Shown here: positions 62,143 to 64,000 of the stretch, in pieces | Position numbering within the stretch: the stretch's first letter is position 1 | Layout of the letters: every line of letters starts with the position of its first letter | Source: Variovorax sp. Root411 | GTDB taxonomy: Bacteria; Pseudomonadota; Gammaproteobacteria; Burkholderiales; Burkholderiaceae_C | Direction of reading: 5' to 3' | Assembly: GCF_001425205.1 (NCBI RefSeq) | Contig: NZ_LMDW01000021.1 | Span: forward strand, 41,336 to 105,335 | DNA: 64,000 bases | Program-made: the position numbers and the translations under genes | The notes under the pieces: generated by a model | What the model was told of the DNA's origin: nothing | The model's input: only the letters and a program-made list of their open reading frames with translations | The model's database searches: none

Positions 62143-63580
62143 TCGCGCCTGCCGCCGGTGCTGCCGCATAGGGCATGAACCGGCTCTGGTTCTCGTCCAC
62201 GGCCAGCGGCCGGCCCACGAACGGAAACGCTCGCTGCTGGCAGGTCTCGCGCTCGCACACTTTGCAGCCCGCGCCGATGGGCGTGGGCACGTCGGGGTCG
62301 CGCAGGTCCATGCCCTTCGAGTAGACCAGCCGCGTGGCGTGGCTGATGTCGCAGCCCAGCCCGATCGAGAAGGTCTTGTTGGGCGAGCCGTAGCCGCGGT
62401 AGCCGTGCGACACCGTGCGCGCGATCCAGAGGTAGGCGCGCCCGTCGGGCATGCGCGCGAGCTGCGTGAGTACGCGCCCGGGCTGCGCGAAGGCCTCGTA
62501 CACGTTCCACAGCGGGCAGGTGCCGCCCGTCTTCGAGAAGTGGAAATGCGTGGCCGACTGCCGCTTCGAGATGTTGCCCGCGCGGTCGACACGGATCAGG
62601 AAGAAGGGCACGCCGCGCGCATCGGGCCGCTGCAGCGAACTCAGGCGGTGGCAGATGGTCTCGAAGCCCACGCCGAAGCGGCGCGCCAGCTGGTCGATGT
62701 CGTAGCGCAGCAGCTCGGCGGTTTCGAGGAACTCGCCGTAGGGCAGCAGAAGCGCCGCGGCGAAGTAGTTGGCCAGGCCGATGCGCGCGAGCGAGCGGGC
62801 CGTGTCGCTGGACAGCGGCGCGGTCGCCACCAGCCCTTCGAGCATGTCGCCGAGCTCCAGGAAGGCGAGCTGCGTGGCGAGCTGGAATGCATGCTGCCCG
62901 GGCTCCAGGTGAGGCGAAAGCCGCAGCACGCGCGAGGCCGGGTCGTAGCGCCGCAGCGCACCGGCTTCGCCATCTTCGGCCGGCACCACCTGCACGCCGT
63001 GCGCTTCGAGCAACCGGCGCGCGAGGCGGTCGCCGGGGTTGCCTTCGCGCAGGCGCCATTGCGCAGCGAAGGCTTCGGCCGCATCGTCGAGCGGCGCGAT
63101 GTGGTTCTGGTGCGCGAAGAAGAAGTCGCGCACTTCCTCGAAGGGCATGGGCCGCGCCTGCGGCAAACGCGCAAGGTCGCCGCGGCCGTCGCCGAGTTCG
63201 CCCGCCAACGCTTCGAGCCGTTCCATCGCATCGCGGTGCCGCTGGTGCAGGGCGACCAGCGCCCGGCCCACGGCCGGCATCTGCGTGGCCACTTCGCGCA
63301 GCTCGGCCAGCGCGACCGCGTCGCCGCCCGGGTTGTCGGCCAGCGCCTCGCGCAGGCTGGCAATGAGCCGCGCTTCCTCGTCTTCCGAGAAGGCCTGGAT
63401 GTCGACGCCCAGCGTGGCATGCAGGCGCAGCAGAACCGGCACCGTGAGCGGTCGCTGGTTCTGCTCGATCTGGTTCAGGTAGCTGGGCGACAGGCCCAGC
63501 TGCTGCGCGAGCGCGAGCTGGCTCAGGCCGCGCTCCTCGCGCAGGCTTCGCAGCCGCACGCCCATGAAGGTCTTCTTCAT
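62084..63580 (-). CDS. XRE-type regulator of the short-chain fatty acyl/methylcitrate family (ScfR/MccR-like)
   Basis: 498 residues. XRE HTH at about 5-60 (RLRSLREERGLSQLALAQQ, LGLSPSYLNQIEQNQRPL), an IrrE-like domain (about 150-320) whose usual HExxH motif is degenerate (HAFQLATQL), and a C-terminal DUF2083 domain with cysteines in CDISHATR and CKVCERETCQQRAFPF. Such proteins sense acyl-CoA and regulate propionate or glyoxylate genes. The last 25 residues are low-complexity Ala/Arg/Pro where the gene overlaps its convergent neighbour. Divergent from a thioesterase gene. Confidence 0.88.
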   Translation of the reverse strand: MKKTFMGVRLRSLREERGLSQLALAQQLGLSPSYLNQIEQNQRPLTVPVLLRLHATLGVDIQAFSEDEEARLIASLREALADNPGGDAVALAELREVATQMPAVGRALVALHQRHRDAMERLEALAGELGDGRGDLARLPQARPMPFEEVRDFFFAHQNHIAPLDDAAEAFAAQWRLREGNPGDRLARRLLEAHGVQVVPAEDGEAGALRRYDPASRVLRLSPHLEPGQHAFQLATQLAFLELGDMLEGLVATAPLSSDTARSLARIGLANYFAAALLLPYGEFLETAELLRYDIDQLARRFGVGFETICHRLSSLQRPDARGVPFFLIRVDRAGNISKRQSATHFHFSKTGGTCPLWNVYEAFAQPGRVLTQLARMPDGRAYLWIARTVSHGYRGYGSPNKTFSIGLGCDISHATRLVYSKGMDLRDPDVPTPIGAGCKVCERETCQQRAFPFVGRPLAVDENQSRFMPYAAAPAAGAIRSAARRAPTSGARPRRSP

Positions 63581-63595
63581 CGTCTGTGTCCATTG

Positions 63596-63687
63596 TTCGC
63601 AAGATTCGCAAACTTGATCGCGTTTTCTTCGCAATCATTCGCCAATTCAGGTCTTCATTATGGGCACGATCTTGCGTAAATTGCGAA
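63596..63687. promoter_or_regulatory. Cluster of TTCGCAA operators, ScfR-like/thioesterase intergenic region
   Basis: TTCGCAA at 63596, 63605 and 63628, TTCGCC at 63638, and inverted TTGCGTA at 63672 and TTGCGAA at 63681. Copies come in pairs 9 or 10 bp apart. The last pair abuts the start codon of the thioesterase gene, where bound regulator would block transcription or translation. Confidence 0.65.
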
Positions 63688-63689
63688 TC

Positions 63690-64000
63690 ATGCAAGGCAC
63701 TCGCGGTTCGGTCCGTCTCATCGAGGTGGTGTTCCCGGAACACACCAACCACTACGGCACGCTGTTCGGCGGCCAGGCGCTGCAGCTGATGTCGAAGGCC
63801 GCCTTCCTGGGCGGTCGCAGCTTCGTGCGCGGCGACGTGGTGATGGCACGCTGCGGCGAGGTGATGTTCCATGCGCCGGTGCGCCTGGGCAGCACGCTGG
63901 TGCTCGACACGCACGTCTCGCGCGCCGGCCGCAGCTCGCTCACCGTGCGCGTGCGCGGCTGCGTGCAGGACGTGGCTACCGAGGCGCTTGCATGCGTGCT
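63690..64000 (+). CDS. Acyl-CoA thioesterase (YciA/BFIT hot-dog family), N-terminal part
   Basis: At least 103 residues; runs off the right edge. The hot-dog motif is NHYGTLFGGQALQLMSKAAF with the catalytic Asn/Gln region, then MFHAPVRLGSTLVLDTHVSR. It hydrolyses short or medium acyl-CoA. Divergent from the ScfR/MccR-like regulator, whose probable sites flank its start, so the gene is likely part of that regulon. Confidence 0.88.
   Translation, partial: MQGTRGSVRLIEVVFPEHTNHYGTLFGGQALQLMSKAAFLGGRSFVRGDVVMARCGEVMFHAPVRLGSTLVLDTHVSRAGRSSLTVRVRGCVQDVATEALACV

Overview
The window comes from a high-GC betaproteobacterium, most likely Burkholderiales/Comamonadaceae and probably Variovorax. This rests on the family content (a Bug/TctC solute receptor, three TRAP genes, family III CoA transferases, a MetE/MetR pair, a lipid A modification cluster with its own two-component system) and on codon use. 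No rRNA, tRNA or CRISPR was seen. Gene density is ordinary: about 50 genes, and one gene-free stretch above 300 bp (14486-15040).

Layout. 1-5.5 kb: 5' end of a DAHP synthase gene, a GFA-family protein, a divergent MurA paralogue, a nitronate-monooxygenase-like flavoprotein, an esterase and two proteins of unknown role. 5.5-10.1 kb: gcvT-gcvH-gcvP, glycine cleavage, on the minus strand. 10.14-14.82 kb: a compact integrative element with an integrase, a possible PD-(D/E)xK nuclease and a DUF262-AlbA_2 fusion. 14.8-15.0 kb: a tandem glycine riboswitch. 15-20 kb: YkvA protein, unknown protein, TRAP transporter and a DenD-like dehydrogenase. 20-23 kb: ETF-ubiquinone oxidoreductase, SDR and thioesterase. 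23-28.3 kb: histidine kinase/response regulator beside two PAP2 phosphatases and eptA. 28.3-36.5 kb: peroxidase-like protein, HAD lipoprotein phosphatase, eutBC with an ethanolamine permease, FKBP and OpgD. 36.7-44.4 kb: methyltransferase, frameshifted LysR, CoA transferase, HMG-CoA-lyase-like enzyme, VOC protein, Bug receptor, PAS-LuxR regulator and scoAB. 44.4-53 kb: permuted CoA transferase, aminotransferase, LysR and the valine/isobutyrate operon (mmsA, acyl-CoA dehydrogenase, 3-hydroxyisobutyryl-CoA hydrolase, mmsB). 53-64 kb: MFS/LysR pair, a papain-like peptidase/alpha-beta hydrolase fusion, metR/metE, a secreted unknown, an ScfR/MccR-type regulator and the start of an acyl-CoA thioesterase gene.

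Main finding. The integrative element sits inside the glycine riboswitch that should lead gcvT. Both aptamers now lie at 14.8-15.0 kb, beyond the right end of the element. The 3' strand of the second aptamer (conserved CTCTCAGG plus its P1 strand) was left 4.7 kb away, just upstream of gcvT. The two separated P1 strands still complement each other over 8 bp with one G-U pair. The short repeat CCTGAGAGA at both junctions is the probable crossover core. The element has therefore cut gcvTHP off from its glycine sensor and placed that sensor upstream, on the same strand, of its own DUF262-AlbA_2 gene.

Other points of note are the DUF262-AlbA_2 and DUF6602-like cargo as a candidate defence module, the peptidase-hydrolase fusion, a CoA transferase with permuted halves, a one-base frameshift joining a LysR gene to a methyltransferase, and helically phased repeats that look like operators before the lipid A, valine-catabolic and ScfR-controlled genes.
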